The position numbers were made by a program, and so were the translations under genes. Under the pieces are notes generated by a model. The model did not search any database. It saw nothing but the letters and a program-made list of their open reading frames with translations, and was not told where the DNA came from. Source: Geomonas edaphica (GTDB lineage Bacteria; Desulfobacterota; Desulfuromonadia; Geobacterales; Geobacteraceae). Taken from it: DNA of 44,948 nucleotides. Below are positions 33,831-43,042 of this stretch, piece after piece (position 1 is the first letter of the stretch; each line of letters opens with the position of its first letter). The stretch spans positions 1 to 44,948 of the forward strand of contig NZ_SSYB01000009.1 of assembly GCF_004917075.1 (NCBI RefSeq), in the 5' to 3' direction.

Positions 33831-35129
33831 CTACCCGAGCCGCTCCACCAGTGCGTCGTAGATCCCGTAGGGGGTCGACTCCACAACCTGGACCGGGGCA
33901 CCCAGCTGCTGCTCAACGTCATGCAGACTAAGGTCGTCCAGGAAGACCCCTTCCCCCTCCTTTAGCATCACGTCCGGCACGAGTACCGCGTCGCCAAGAT
34001 CCACTCCCTGCAGGGCAGCCACCAAGTCGGCGCCGCACACAAGACCCGTCACGGTGACGGTGGGGCCAAAGAGCCGGTTTCGTACCGGTACCGGATGCAT
34101 GGCGACCCCCGTGGCACCGGAGAGGCGCTCCAGGAACTCCGCGAGGAAGCGGTACGGGGACTCGCCGGTCACCACGGTGAAGCGTCCCGACTTCAGCTTT
34201 TCGGCCTCCTGCAGCACCTGATCGGCCTCGGAGAGGAAAAGCGGTATCATCCCGACGCCGTTCTCCAACTGCGGCAGGTCGCCGTAGCTCGCCACGTCCG
34301 GGAAAGGAACCTCCCCCTTTATATAGAATTCATCTGCCAGAAAGAGAAACGGCGCACCAAGGCGCTCCTCGAGGAGCTGCGACTGCGGGAACCACTCCCC
34401 CACAAAGGCGGCGGCGAACTCCTTGGTGACCGGCGCCAAGGGTGGAAGATTATGGCGGTGCTCGGTGAGACCGACCGGAACGACGGCAAGCGACGACACC
34501 CACGGGTGCAGCGCCGCTAAGTCCTCGACGGTCTTCGCGAAGACGTCGCCATCGTTCCAACCGGGGCAGAGTACCACCTGGGTGTGCATGGTGATGCGCG
34601 CCTCGGCGAGCTCGCGGATCACGTCGAGGATGGAAAGAATGCCGCTCTTGCCGAGGAGCTTCTCCCGCAGCGCCGGTTCCGTCGCATGCACCGAGATGTA
34701 GAGCGGCGAAAGGCGCTGCTCCTTGATCCGCTCCAGCTCGGCCCGCCCGATGTTCGCCATGGTGACGTAGTTGCCGTAAAGAAAGGAGAGCCGGTAATCC
34801 TCATCCTTCACGTAGAGAGGGCCGCGCAACCCGCGGGGAAGCTGGTGCACGAAGCAGAACACGCAGTTGTTGCCGCAGCGCGCCGGAGCGGGCGCCTGAA
34901 AGGAAAGCCCCAACGGCTCCCCCTCTTCGCGTTCGACCTCGAGTTCCCAAAGCTCCCCGTCTGCCTTCTCAACTTGCAGCTCGAGCTCGTCATCCGCGGC
35001 GTAAAAGTTGTAGTCGATGACATCGCGCAGTTGGTGACCGTTCACCGCAACGAGCCGGTCACCGGGCTGGAGCTCCAGCTCATCCGCTATGCTTCCCGGT
35101 GTGATCCGGTCTATGGTAAGCCCTGACAT
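33831..35129 (-). CDS. PDZ-radical SAM-DUF512 family protein
   Basis: 432 residues: an N-terminal PDZ-like domain (about 1-60, ITPGSIADELELQPGDRLVAVNG in two parts), a radical-SAM-like core with an atypical cysteine cluster C85-x3-C89-x2-C92 (CGNNCVFCFVHQLPRGLR), and the DUF512 C-terminal region (about 210-430; EFYIKGEVPFPD, FGPTVTVTGLVCGADL, LKEGEGVFLDDLS). The spacing fits a [4Fe-4S] radical SAM cluster. The reaction is unknown. The ATG follows AGGAGG. It lies downstream of hfq, but the hfq terminator separates them. Confidence 0.9.
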   Translation of the reverse strand: MSGLTIDRITPGSIADELELQPGDRLVAVNGHQLRDVIDYNFYAADDELELQVEKADGELWELEVEREEGEPLGLSFQAPAPARCGNNCVFCFVHQLPRGLRGPLYVKDEDYRLSFLYGNYVTMANIGRAELERIKEQRLSPLYISVHATEPALREKLLGKSGILSILDVIRELAEARITMHTQVVLCPGWNDGDVFAKTVEDLAALHPWVSSLAVVPVGLTEHRHNLPPLAPVTKEFAAAFVGEWFPQSQLLEERLGAPFLFLADEFYIKGEVPFPDVASYGDLPQLENGVGMIPLFLSEADQVLQEAEKLKSGRFTVVTGESPYRFLAEFLERLSGATGVAMHPVPVRNRLFGPTVTVTGLVCGADLVAALQGVDLGDAVLVPDVMLKEGEGVFLDDLSLHDVEQQLGAPVQVVESTPYGIYDALVERLG

Positions 35130-35274
35130 GGGGTTCCTCCTGTGATGTGCATGCCTTGCAGCAGACGCAGGTATTTCCGGCTGCGAAAACTGCCGCTCTC
35201 TCGGCGCATGGCGGAGCAGGCGGCGCGCATGCAGGCTTAATGATAGGAGGAGAAGGAGGTTTTTGGCAACAGAT

Positions 35275-35304
35275 AAAAAACGAACCGGCCCTCACGGGCC
35301 GGCT
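35275..35304 (-). terminator. intrinsic terminator of the mutL-miaA-hfq unit
   Basis: Minus strand: stem AGCCGGCCC / GGGCCGGTT with loop GTGA, followed by CGTTTTTTAT. It lies about 93 nt beyond the hfq stop, leaving a long 3' untranslated region. Confidence 0.85.
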
Positions 35305-35396
35305 GGGGATAGGACTTCGGTGAACCAGAAGGGACGCACCGATGGATCTCGGTCCGCACCGCATGGTTCTGCTGTGGCTTTTCCCTGGTTATTGAA

Positions 35397-35621
35397 CTAC
35401 TGGTGCAGACGGAATACACCGTCTACCGAGGTGATGCTGCAGATCGCATGCTTGTAGATGAGAATATCACCGTGCACTTCCATCAACACGGAGAAATTGT
35501 CGAAGGATTTGATATGCCCTTCCAGCTTTTCGCCGGACATGAGCTGCACCAGGACCTTTACACGCTCCTTGCGGGACTGGTTGAGGTACTGGTCCTGAAT
35601 GTTAAAAGGCGTTTTCGGCAT
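35397..35621 (-). CDS. hfq: RNA chaperone Hfq
   Basis: A 74-residue Sm-like protein that forms a hexameric ring and helps small RNAs pair with mRNAs. The N-terminal INIQDQYL-type motif (here FNIQDQYLNQSRKERVKV), Sm1 (VQLMSGEKLEGHIKSFDNFSV) and Sm2 with KHAICSI (YKHA motif) are all present. There is no long C-terminal tail, as usual outside gammaproteobacteria. The ATG follows AAAGGAGCG. It is 12 nt after miaA, in the classical mutL-miaA-hfq order. Confidence 0.97.
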   Translation of the reverse strand: MPKTPFNIQDQYLNQSRKERVKVLVQLMSGEKLEGHIKSFDNFSVLMEVHGDILIYKHAICSITSVDGVFRLHQ

Positions 35622-35633
35622 GATTCCGCTCCT

Positions 35634-36557
35634 TTACCCAAAAAATTCAATCACATGACCAAGGATACTAGCAAAACCTGTAGGATATTCAAGCCAATAA
35701 ATTTCATTTTCCCTGGCAAACCATGTCATCTGCCGCTTAGCGTAACGCCTCGTGTCCCTCTTTATCAGCGTAACTGCTTCATCCAGCGTAATTTCTCCAT
35801 CCAGATGGGCGGAAATCTCCTTGTAGCCGATAGAGCGCATGGCCTTCATGTCGCGGCGGTACCCTGAGGCGAGGAGACCTTTCACCTCGTCCACGAGCCC
35901 GGCGGTTATCATCCGCTCCACCCTGAGCTCGAGGCGGCGGTACAGCTCCTGGCGCTCCACTGATATGGCCGCCTTGAAGGCATCGAAGTAAGAGCCGGAA
36001 AAGCCGTGCTCGGCACGAAACGCCGAGATGGGGCGACCGGTCTGGAGGTAGACCTCGAGGGCGCGGATCAGGCGGACCCGGTCGTTTGGGTGCAGCCGGG
36101 CCGCGGTCTCCGGGTCTGCGAGCAGCAGGCGACGGTGCAGTTCCTCCCCAGGGACATCGTCGAACTGACGGCGCAGCTCCGGGTCGCCGGTCGGGGAGTC
36201 CAGCAGCCCCTCCAAGAGGGCACGCAGGTAAAGACCGGTCCCCCCCACGACGATCGCCTTCTTGCCGCGCCGGTCGATGTCCTCGATGGCGGCGGTGGCG
36301 GCACACCGAAACTCCGACGCGGTGAAGTCCTGGTCCGGCGACACGATGTCGATCAGGTGGTGCGGCACGCGGGCGAGTTCCTCGGGGCTAGGCTTCGCTG
36401 TGCCGATGTCCATGCCCCGGTAGACCTGCATCGAGTCGGCGTTGACGATCTCGGCGCCGATCTCCTCCGCGAGCCGAAGGGCCAGATCGCTCTTCCCGGA
36501 ACCGGTCGGGCCGCCGATCACAAGGAGCTTGATTTTCTTTTTCGCCGTCTCCGTCAT
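35634..36557 (-). CDS. miaA: tRNA dimethylallyltransferase
   Basis: Transfers dimethylallyl to A37 of tRNAs reading UNN codons. 307 residues with P-loop GPTGSGKS (16-23), the catalytic region NADSMQVYRGMDIGTAKP, HHLIDIVSPDQDFTASEF and the conserved GTGLYLRALLEGL. The C-terminal YAKRQMTWFARE block is typical. The ATG is 6 nt after the mutL stop. The product also affects translation of stress regulators in other bacteria, which fits co-transcription with hfq. Confidence 0.96.
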   Translation of the reverse strand: MTETAKKKIKLLVIGGPTGSGKSDLALRLAEEIGAEIVNADSMQVYRGMDIGTAKPSPEELARVPHHLIDIVSPDQDFTASEFRCAATAAIEDIDRRGKKAIVVGGTGLYLRALLEGLLDSPTGDPELRRQFDDVPGEELHRRLLLADPETAARLHPNDRVRLIRALEVYLQTGRPISAFRAEHGFSGSYFDAFKAAISVERQELYRRLELRVERMITAGLVDEVKGLLASGYRRDMKAMRSIGYKEISAHLDGEITLDEAVTLIKRDTRRYAKRQMTWFARENEIYWLEYPTGFASILGHVIEFFG

Positions 36558-36563
36558 GCCCCG

Positions 36564-38501
36564 CTACACCCTCTTGAACATCTTCTCGACCTCAGAGAGG
36601 GTGAGCGTCTGCATGACCGGCCTGCCGTGCGGGCAGTTGCTGGAAAAGTCGGTCTCATCCATCTGCTTGAAGAGAGCGGCAATCTCCTGGGCGCTCAAGG
36701 AGCGCCGCCCGCGCACCACGCTGTGGCAGGCGATACGCGCCAGCAGATCCTCCTGCACGTCGGTGAAAGTGCGGCTGCGACTCAGGCTCGCAAGTTCCTC
36801 CAGGATGTCGCGCACGGTACGCAGGTAGTCACTCCCGGCCAAGAGCTGCGGCACGGCGTTTAAAAGCCACGTGTTGCCACCGAACTCTTCGAAGGAGAAG
36901 CCGAGTCGGCGCAACTCCTCCAGATGTTCCATGAGTACCGCAGACTCCTTGAAGGAGAGTTCCAGCGTCTCCGGGAAGAGAAGCCCCTGGCTGTCGACCG
37001 CCCGCCCGGAAAACTCCCCCTTCAGTCTCTCGAAGGCGACGCGCTCGTGGGCCGCATGCTGGTCGATGAGCACCAGGTCGGTACCCCGCTGGCACAGGAT
37101 GTAAGAGGCGTTGAACTGGCCGATCACGGCAAGGGAGGAGAAATACCCGGGCGCGCCGCCTTCCGCCTCCTCATCCTTGATCGGCTGCGGCACGACCGGG
37201 GGCTCGGGTGCAGGCTGCGGCTTTTCCGACTGGGAAGGGAAGTGTAACTGCTGCCGCAGGGCGGGCTGAGGCTTCGCCTGGTACCCGGTGAGCAGTTCGC
37301 GAATCTCCGCTACCTTGGCCTCGCTCACCGACGGCGCCGATTGCTCCGGAGCAGGTGCCGCCGCGGGTATTTCGAAACGCTCCTGCTTCGGCGGGGCAGC
37401 CTGGGCGGGAGGCGCCGCCTGCGTCCAGAGCGGCCTCGTCGCCGTAGTCGTCGCCGCGGACTGCGTCTCCGCCGGGCGCGCAGCGTCCGGCGCGGCAGGA
37501 CGTTTCAGCCACGGCGTCTGTTTCAGGACGCTTTCCACGGCGAACTGGATCGCGTCGTGCACACGCCCCTGCTGTCTGAACCTCACCTCGTGCTTGGTCG
37601 GGTGCACGTTGACGTCGACCTCGCCGGGAGGGATATCGATGAAGACCGCAACCACCGGATAGCGTCCGCGCTCCATGAAGTTGCGGTAGGCCTGGAGAAC
37701 GGCGTGCTGTACCACCTTGTCCTTGATGAAGCGGCCATTTATGTAGGTGTAGAGATGGCTTGCCGCGCTGCGGCTGCACTCGGGCGCCGCCACCAGTCCG
37801 CTTACCTTCACGCCCCCGTCCTCGTACGAGACGGGGTAGAGGAAGGAAGCGATGGAGCGGCCGAGCAGCGTCGCCACCCGCTCCTTAAGGTCGGCGTCCA
37901 GAGCGCGGAAGACGACTTTGCCGTCGTTTTTGTAGGTGAAGCGGACGTCCGGGCGGGAGATGGCCAGTCGCGTCAAAAGCTCGCCCACGTGCCCCCCCTC
38001 AGTCTCCGCGCTCTTCATGAACTTAAGGCGCGCCGGCGTGTTGAAGAAGAGGTTGCGCACCTCGATCACCGTTCCCGAGGCCATGCCGCACTCCTTGACC
38101 TCCTTGATGCGCCCCCCTTCGACGTAGATCTCCGCTCCTTCCAGGGTTTCCGCGGTGCGGGTGGCGATGGTGAGACGCGACACCGAGGCGACCGACGGCA
38201 GCGCCTCGCCGCGGAAACCAAGGGTGGTCAGGGAAAAGAGGTCGTCGTCGCTGGCGATTTTGCTCGTGGCGTGGCGCTCGAGGGCGAGCAGGGCGTCCTC
38301 GCGGGACATGCCGCTGCCCGAATCGGTGACCTTTATGAGCCGCCTGCCACCGGACTCGATCTCCACCGTCACCTCTTTCGAACCGGCGTCGAGCGCGTTT
38401 TCCACCAGTTCCTTGACGACGGAGGCGGGACGCTCCACCACCTCGCCGGCGGCGATCTTGTTAGTGAGATTTTCAGGAAGAATGCGGATCTTTGTAGCCA
38501 A
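36564..38501 (-). CDS. mutL: DNA mismatch repair protein MutL
   Basis: 645 residues. The N-terminal GHKL ATPase has ENALDAGSKEV, DSGSGMSREDA, ATSKI, TLGFRGEALPS and NVHPTKHEVRF. A Pro/Ala-rich linker covers about 345-440. The C-terminal dimerisation domain carries the endonuclease motif DQHAAHERVAFE plus ACHSVVRGRR and NCPHGRPVM, so this MutL should nick DNA itself, in keeping with organisms without MutH. The start is TTG at 38501 with GAGGGA upstream. A plausible promoter (TTTACA, 18 nt, TATCTT at 38540-38569) lies before it. Confidence 0.96.
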   Translation of the reverse strand: MATKIRILPENLTNKIAAGEVVERPASVVKELVENALDAGSKEVTVEIESGGRRLIKVTDSGSGMSREDALLALERHATSKIASDDDLFSLTTLGFRGEALPSVASVSRLTIATRTAETLEGAEIYVEGGRIKEVKECGMASGTVIEVRNLFFNTPARLKFMKSAETEGGHVGELLTRLAISRPDVRFTYKNDGKVVFRALDADLKERVATLLGRSIASFLYPVSYEDGGVKVSGLVAAPECSRSAASHLYTYINGRFIKDKVVQHAVLQAYRNFMERGRYPVVAVFIDIPPGEVDVNVHPTKHEVRFRQQGRVHDAIQFAVESVLKQTPWLKRPAAPDAARPAETQSAATTTATRPLWTQAAPPAQAAPPKQERFEIPAAAPAPEQSAPSVSEAKVAEIRELLTGYQAKPQPALRQQLHFPSQSEKPQPAPEPPVVPQPIKDEEAEGGAPGYFSSLAVIGQFNASYILCQRGTDLVLIDQHAAHERVAFERLKGEFSGRAVDSQGLLFPETLELSFKESAVLMEHLEELRRLGFSFEEFGGNTWLLNAVPQLLAGSDYLRTVRDILEELASLSRSRTFTDVQEDLLARIACHSVVRGRRSLSAQEIAALFKQMDETDFSSNCPHGRPVMQTLTLSEVEKMFKRV

Positions 38502-38539
38502 TGTCGTCCCTCACAGCCATCGTGTTAATCGAGGGAGCC

Positions 38540-38569
38540 AAGATACCTTAACCGGCGACGGTTTGTAAA
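38540..38569 (-). promoter_or_regulatory. mutL-miaA-hfq promoter
   Basis: Minus strand: -35 TTTACA (38564-38569), 18-nt spacer, -10 TATCTT (38540-38545), 39 nt ahead of the mutL TTG. Confidence 0.5.
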
Positions 38570-38609
38570 TCCAAGATTGCTCCGTGAGGCGGAGCCGCCG
38601 GCTTGCGCG

Positions 38610-38637
38610 TTGCGGCACCTGCAAAGGGTGCTATAAC
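38610..38637 (+). promoter_or_regulatory. promoter of the D,D-carboxypeptidase gene
   Basis: -35 TTGCGG (38610-38615), 16-nt spacer, -10 TATAAC (38632-38637). The -10 ends 7 nt before the ATG at 38645, again predicting a leaderless or near-leaderless transcript. Confidence 0.55.
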
Positions 38638-38644
38638 GTACAGG

Positions 38645-39553
38645 ATGAAATTTTTCTCATCCACAAAACTAGGTCTCATCCTTTTCCTTTTAGTCTGCGC
38701 CCCCTTCCCCCCCGCAGCCGCGGCATCAAGCTACCCCGCCCTCACCTATCTGCTGAAGATCGACGGGCACATCTACCGCCAGCGTAACGCCTCTCTAAGG
38801 CGCGCGCCGGCAAGCCTCACCAAGATGATGACCGCCCTCGTCGTAATGGAGCGCTGCGACCTGGACGACGTGGTCACCGTTTCCCGTGCGGCATCACGCG
38901 AAACCGGGAGCAGGATAGGTCTGCGCAGTGGGCAGAAGTTCAGGGTGCGTGACCTGCTTGCCGCTACCCTTATCGCCTCGGCCAACGACGCATGCCGGGC
39001 CCTCGCCGATCACGCCTGTGGTAATCAGAAAACTTTCGTGTTACAGATGAACGCCCGCGCCCGGGCACTCGGCCTCGAAAACACCCGCTTCAGTAACGCC
39101 TGCGGCCACGACAGCGCCGGGCTCTACTCGAGCGCCCACGACCTCGCCAGCCTCGCCGAGGCGGGTATGCGGCTACCCTATTTCGCGAGACTTGTCGCCC
39201 GGCAAAGCATGCGCATCTCGACCGTCGACGGCAGGCGGAGCTTCTACTTCAGAAACAAGAACAGGCTGATCGGACGCTATCCCGGCACCGTCGGCGTGAA
39301 GACGGGCACCACACCCAACGCCGGACAGTGCCTCGTGGCGATCGCCGAGCGCGAGGACCGCAAGGTGCTCCTGGTCATCATGCATTCACCCAACCGCTGG
39401 AAGGCGGCCCCGGCCCTGCTTGACGCAGCCTTCGCCGCCGGCTCACCGCAACGCGCTACCAAGCGGGCGGAGACCGTACAAACAAGGAGTTCAGATGAAG
39501 CACCACCGGAAGGAACTGTGGTTCCAGATCAAGAGCAGACGGGGGTTCGTTAA
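38645..39553 (+). CDS. D-alanyl-D-alanine carboxypeptidase (PBP5/DacF type)
   Basis: 302 residues. A signal peptide (about 1-27, ending AAA) exports it to the periplasm, where it trims stem peptides of peptidoglycan. Active-site motifs are S57-x2-K60 (PASLTKMM), S112-A-N114 (IASANDA) and the KTG box ([13 protein letters not shown]). The C-terminal beta domain and membrane anchor of PBP5 are missing, so it may be soluble. I chose the ATG at 38645 because it begins a clean signal peptide and follows the promoter. The last 59 nt overlap the yjbQ-like gene, so the C-terminal tail (after LLDAAFAAG) is probably dispensable. Confidence 0.9.
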   Translation: MKFFSSTKLGLILFLLVCAPFPPAAAASSYPALTYLLKIDGHIYRQRNASLRRAPASLTKMMTALVVMERCDLDDVVTVSRAASRETGSRIGLRSGQKFRVRDLLAATLIASANDACRALADHACGNQKTFVLQMNARARALGLENTRFSNACGHDSAGLYSSAHDLASLAEAGMRLPYFARLVARQSMRISTVDGRRSFYFRNKNRLIGRYPGTVGVKTGTTPNAGQCLVAIAEREDRKVLLVIMHSPNRWKAAPALLDAAFAAGSPQRATKRAETVQTRSSDEAPPEGTVVPDQEQTGVR

Positions 39554-39911
39554 CATCACCCGCGATTTGGAGGCGGCTCTCGCCGAAAGCGGCATCAGGG
39601 AAGGGCTGCTGCTTTGCAACGCCATGCACATCACCGCCAGCGTCTTTATAAACGACGACGAAAGCGGGCTACACCAGGACTTCGAGCAATGGCTGGAAGA
39701 GCTCGCCCCGGAAAAGCCGCACAGCCGCTACCGGCACAACGTGGGCGAGGATAACGGCGATGCTCATCTGAAGAGGACGATCATGGGTCGCGAGGTTGTC
39801 GTTGCGGTGACGGGCGGGAAGCTGGATCTAGGCCCCTGGGAGCAGGTTTTTTACGGGGAGTTCGACGGCATGCGGAGAAAGCGCGCGCTGATAAAGATCA
39901 TTGGCGAGTAG
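39495..39911 (+). CDS. YjbQ/UPF0047 family protein
   Basis: A 138-residue protein of the UPF0047 (YjbQ) family: [36 protein letters not shown], then [23 protein letters not shown] with the conserved His residues, and a C-terminal [13 protein letters not shown]. Members form trimers, bind metal, and can show weak thiamine-phosphate synthase-like activity; the physiological role is unsettled. The ATG at 39495 is 5 nt after AAGGAG, so translation starts inside the end of the upstream carboxypeptidase gene, in another frame. Confidence 0.9.
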   Translation: MKHHRKELWFQIKSRRGFVNITRDLEAALAESGIREGLLLCNAMHITASVFINDDESGLHQDFEQWLEELAPEKPHSRYRHNVGEDNGDAHLKRTIMGREVVVAVTGGKLDLGPWEQVFYGEFDGMRRKRALIKIIGE

Positions 39912-39946
39912 GAGAGGTCGAGGCGGTCGGCACCCGGCGCGGGGGC

Positions 39947-41491
39947 TTACAGCCCTCGCAGCACTAGTACGGTTATGTCGTCCGGCTGCGGGTCCGGCTT
40001 GTCGGTCAGGGCGATCAGGCTGTCCACCATCTCTAGGGCGCTCTCCTTGCCGGCCAGTTGCCGGGCGATCAGTTCGTGGGTCAGTTCCAGTTGCGGCTTC
40101 GCATCCACCAGGCCGTCGCTGTAAAGGACCATGACGTCCCCCCTCCCGAAGCGAATCCTGCCTTCCTGGTAGATCTCCTCCCCTTTCACGCCGAGCGGAA
40201 GCCCCCGCGGCAACAGTGTCTCCACCTTCCCGTTCGCGCGCCGGAGAAAAACGTAGCCGTGGCCGCAGTCGACAAAGGAGAGGGTCCTCGTGCCGGAGTC
40301 GAGCTGTGCGTGAAAGAGGGTCACGAAGCTCTCTGAATTTTCCAGGTCCTCGTTGAGCGCCTTCTCGGCAAGATGCACGGCCTGGGCGGGCTGGTTGTAC
40401 AGGGTGACCGCGTGCAGCGCCGCCCGAACGGTCGCCATGAGCATGGCCGCCGCCATCCCCTTTCCCATCACGTCTCCCAGGGTCAGGTTGAACAGCGCCG
40501 GCGACACCTGCTGCCAGTCGTAGAAGTCCCCGCCAACCTGCTTGGCCGGTAGGCATCGGGCAGCCATCTCGAAGTGCGGGATCTGCGGGTAGCAACGTGG
40601 TAAAAGCTTCGCCTGTATCTCGGCCGCATATACGAGTTCCATCTGCAGTTGCATGCGGCGCAACTCGCTCTCGCGGAGGTCTGCCTCCGCTTTCTTGCGT
40701 TCGCTTGTGTCTCTGAAAATGGATATGTTGCCGGTTACCTTGCCGAAGCGGTCCAGGCGCTTCATAGCGAAGAGTTCGCCGATGAACACCTCCCCGTTCT
40801 TTCTGCGAAAGTGGAGTTCCGACAGCGCGCCTTTGACCGGGGTCCGTACATCGAACACCTCTTTACCGGTGCTTTCGTAGTCACGCTTGTCTGCGTAGAG
40901 AATCCTGCTGCTCTTGCCGATTACCTCTTCAGATTCGTATCCGAAGATCTCGCGCAGGGCTGGCTGGTTCACATGCAGTATGGTCCGGTGGTGATCGGAC
41001 ACCACGATCACGTCCCGGATGCTGTTGAAGAGGTTCCGATAGTCCTCGGCCCTTTTCTCAATCTCAGCGTGGGCCACCTCGAGTTCCCGCTCGGTCTCCC
41101 GCTGCCTCGCCCGCTCCTTCGCCTCGGTGAGCGCGCGCTGCACCGCGGGAACCAGTCGAGACAGCCGGCTTTTCAGCACGTAGTCCGTCGCACCGCTTTT
41201 GAGGGACTCGATCGCCGCTTCCTCGCCCAGCTTCCCCGAAACGAAGACAAAGGGGAGGTCGGGAAGCTTGGTCCGCACCATGGCGAGGGCAGTCATACCG
41301 TCAAAGGCCGGGAGGGCGAAGTCGGCGAGGATGAGATCCATCCCGCCCCGCTCCAGGGCGTTCTGGAACTCCTCACGCCGAGATACTACCTCGACTTCAC
41401 AATCCATCCCCTCTGCGCTGAGCGCCATCAAAACCAGCTCAGCATCCATCGGGTCGTCTTCAAGATGTAGTATGCGCAGACGCTGCGTCAT
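39947..41491 (-). CDS. response regulator with PAS and SpoIIE/PP2C phosphatase output
   Basis: 514 residues: a receiver domain (about 1-125, phospho-acceptor D57 in [14 protein letters not shown]), a short coiled coil, a PAS domain (about 147-265; [22 protein letters not shown] in two parts), and a PP2C/SpoIIE phosphatase domain (about 300-512; [61 protein letters not shown]). Such proteins dephosphorylate an anti-sigma-factor antagonist in partner-switching systems. No antagonist or anti-sigma gene is in the window. The ATG overlaps the stop of the upstream regulator by 4 nt (ATGA). Confidence 0.93.
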   Translation of the reverse strand: MTQRLRILHLEDDPMDAELVLMALSAEGMDCEVEVVSRREEFQNALERGGMDLILADFALPAFDGMTALAMVRTKLPDLPFVFVSGKLGEEAAIESLKSGATDYVLKSRLSRLVPAVQRALTEAKERARQRETERELEVAHAEIEKRAEDYRNLFNSIRDVIVVSDHHRTILHVNQPALREIFGYESEEVIGKSSRILYADKRDYESTGKEVFDVRTPVKGALSELHFRRKNGEVFIGELFAMKRLDRFGKVTGNISIFRDTSERKKAEADLRESELRRMQLQMELVYAAEIQAKLLPRCYPQIPHFEMAARCLPAKQVGGDFYDWQQVSPALFNLTLGDVMGKGMAAAMLMATVRAALHAVTLYNQPAQAVHLAEKALNEDLENSESFVTLFHAQLDSGTRTLSFVDCGHGYVFLRRANGKVETLLPRGLPLGVKGEEIYQEGRIRFGRGDVMVLYSDGLVDAKPQLELTHELIARQLAGKESALEMVDSLIALTDKPDPQPDDITVLVLRGL

Positions 41492-41946
41492 TTATTCAAA
41501 CCTCGGGAAGACATCGGGGGCGGTTCATTGACGATGGCCCAGAAGGCACCGATTTCCTTGACGGCCGTGATGAACTCGGAAAAGTTCACCGGCTTGACGA
41601 CGTAGGCGTTGACGCCGAGCCGATAGCTCTCAACCACATCTCGTTCTTCGCGTGAAGAGGTGAGAACTACCACCGGGATGAATTTCAGCTTCTCGTCAGC
41701 CTTAATGGAGCTCAACACCTCAAGGCCGTCGACTTTGGGGAGTTTCAGATCCAGAAGGATAACGGCCAGGTTGCCAGGCTCATACTCTGAGTATTTCCCC
41801 CTCTGGTAGAGGTAATCCAGAGCTTCGGCACCGTCCCTGACAACATCGACTCCATTGGCGAGGTTGTGCTCTGCCAACGCCTCCAACGTGAGTTCGGCAT
41901 CGTTTGCGTTATCCTCCACCAACAGAATGCGCTTTAGTTTTACCAT
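41488..41946 (-). CDS. Rcp1-like single-domain response regulator
   Basis: 152 residues: a receiver domain of the cyanobacterial-phytochrome Rcp1 type ([18 protein letters not shown]; phospho-acceptor D66 in [32 protein letters not shown]), without a DNA-binding output. I prefer the ATG at 41946 ([12 protein letters not shown]), which has GGAG 9 nt upstream; an in-frame ATG at 41970 has no ribosome site. It is coupled to the PP2C regulator and probably relays phosphate between a histidine kinase (not in the window) and it. Confidence 0.92.
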   Translation of the reverse strand: MVKLKRILLVEDNANDAELTLEALAEHNLANGVDVVRDGAEALDYLYQRGKYSEYEPGNLAVILLDLKLPKVDGLEVLSSIKADEKLKFIPVVVLTSSREERDVVESYRLGVNAYVVKPVNFSEFITAVKEIGAFWAIVNEPPPMSSRGLNK

Positions 41947-42156
41947 TTCCCGCATCTCCGTGTCTGTCATGTCAGATGATTAGGAGCATCGGCCGGATAG
42001 GCTGACCCGTGAACAGACAGATTTTACCACGTCTTCAAAGCGATACACCAAGCCGAGACGAGTTCATTTCAGGAAAGGTTGTGCGCCCCGCCTTAAAGAC
42101 AACCGATAAAACGAGGCGTCCTAAAGCGCTCTGCAGAAATAGTGGTGAGGGAATGA

Positions 42157-42444
42157 TCAGCGACAGGCAGGCCTGCTGAATAACCCGGATCCGCCAGGCA
42201 CCCCGACAGGAATGAAGGCTACGCGATCCCCCGGGAGAACCAAGTGATCCAGGGAATACACCCTATGATTTATAAACACTCCGTCAATCCGGTTCAGTGG
42301 CAACTCCAGCGCCTCCGCTATCGCGCTGGCAGGACAACCATCCGCCGGGATGTCCACATCGATCACCGAAGGTAACCCGCGATCCCTTCTGATACCATGC
42401 AGGGCTCCGAACATCCTTACAGTAGTTGCTGCTTGCACTGCCAT
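42157..42444 (-). CDS. ThiS/MoaD-like ubiquitin-fold protein with a C-terminal tail
   Basis: 95 residues with a beta-grasp pattern: VRMFGALHGIRRD, DVDIPADGCPASAIAEALEL, VFINHRVYSLDHLVLPGDRVAFIPVGVPGG. The ThiS/MoaD carriers end in GG, where sulfur is attached; here PGG is followed by ten further residues (SGLFSRPACR). Either a protease trims the tail or the protein is not a sulfur carrier. The ATG follows GGAGG. The gene stands alone; no moaE, thiG or protease gene is adjacent. Confidence 0.75.
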   Translation of the reverse strand: MAVQAATTVRMFGALHGIRRDRGLPSVIDVDIPADGCPASAIAEALELPLNRIDGVFINHRVYSLDHLVLPGDRVAFIPVGVPGGSGLFSRPACR

Positions 42445-42612
42445 AACTGCCTCCTAGAAAGAGAATTATGGTCTCAGGCCAGCGCTGTCACCTAATCCTT
42501 ACTACCACCGGTGAGCAGTTGCTAACGAGCGGCGTTTTTTGGATAATAGACCTCTCACATTTGCTGTCAAGAACAAGTAAATGGGAAGCAGACTGAGCAA
42601 TTCGCGGAAAAC

Positions 42613-42636
42613 CTGATATATGTTGAGTCATATCAG
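42613..42636. promoter_or_regulatory. palindrome upstream of the cytochrome gene
   Basis: CTGATAT (42613-42619) and ATATCAG (42630-42636), separated by 10 nt, centred about 42 nt before the cytochrome start. The arms are one helical turn and a half apart, as in a dimeric regulator's operator. The protein is unknown. The rest of the 222-nt gap (42445-42666) shows nothing I can name. Confidence 0.45.
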
Positions 42637-42666
42637 TTTCAAAACACCCGTGACAAAGGAGTTGCA

Positions 42667-42981
42667 ATGAGACATGTGATTGCATTGGGAGCTGCTGCGA
42701 CACTCATTTACGCCGGGACGGTACTTGCCGCACAATTCCCCTCGTCAGGTAAGGACCTGGGCGCCGTGACTGGCGGTACGTTCAAGGAAGCGCACCTGGT
42801 AATAGACAAGAAATGCATCTCATGCCATACCGCAGAGCGCATCGAGAGCGCCATTGCCGCAGGCAAGGACATGCAAAAGATCCAACACAGAATGGAACTC
42901 AAAGGGGTGAAGCTCACCGCTGACGAGCAGAGCGTCCTCGGGATTTTTTACAAGCAAAGCCCGCTGAAACCAAAGAAGTGA
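42667..42981 (+). CDS. small periplasmic monoheme c-type cytochrome
   Basis: 104 residues. A signal peptide ends at VLAAQF (about residue 22), followed by a short segment with one heme site C50-x2-C53-H54 (KKCISCHTAERI) and a helical C-terminal part with several Met residues (MQKIQHRMELKG) that could supply the sixth ligand. Small cytochromes of this kind carry electrons in the periplasm of metal-reducing bacteria. The ATG follows AAAGGAG at 6 nt. It is a single gene, with an operator-like palindrome upstream and a hairpin downstream. Confidence 0.9.
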   Translation: MRHVIALGAAATLIYAGTVLAAQFPSSGKDLGAVTGGTFKEAHLVIDKKCISCHTAERIESAIAAGKDMQKIQHRMELKGVKLTADEQSVLGIFYKQSPLKPKK

Positions 42982-42995
42982 CTTCTACAACGAAC

Positions 42996-43030
42996 CTTTC
43001 CGATGGAGGGATGCCGCCTCCGTCGGAAAG
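42996..43030. other. hairpin between convergent genes
   Basis: CTTTCCGATGGAGG pairs with CCTCCGTCGGAAAG (one G-T pair) around a short loop. It is a very stable stem, but neither side has a T-run. It probably marks the 3' ends of the cytochrome and L,D-transpeptidase transcripts. Confidence 0.55.
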
Positions 43031-43042
43031 ACCATACCTTGA

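Noticed and set aside
42445..42666. A c-di-GMP (GEMM) riboswitch before the cytochrome gene, common in Geobacter.
   Set aside because: The conserved GEMM core sequences are not present; only a short palindrome is seen.
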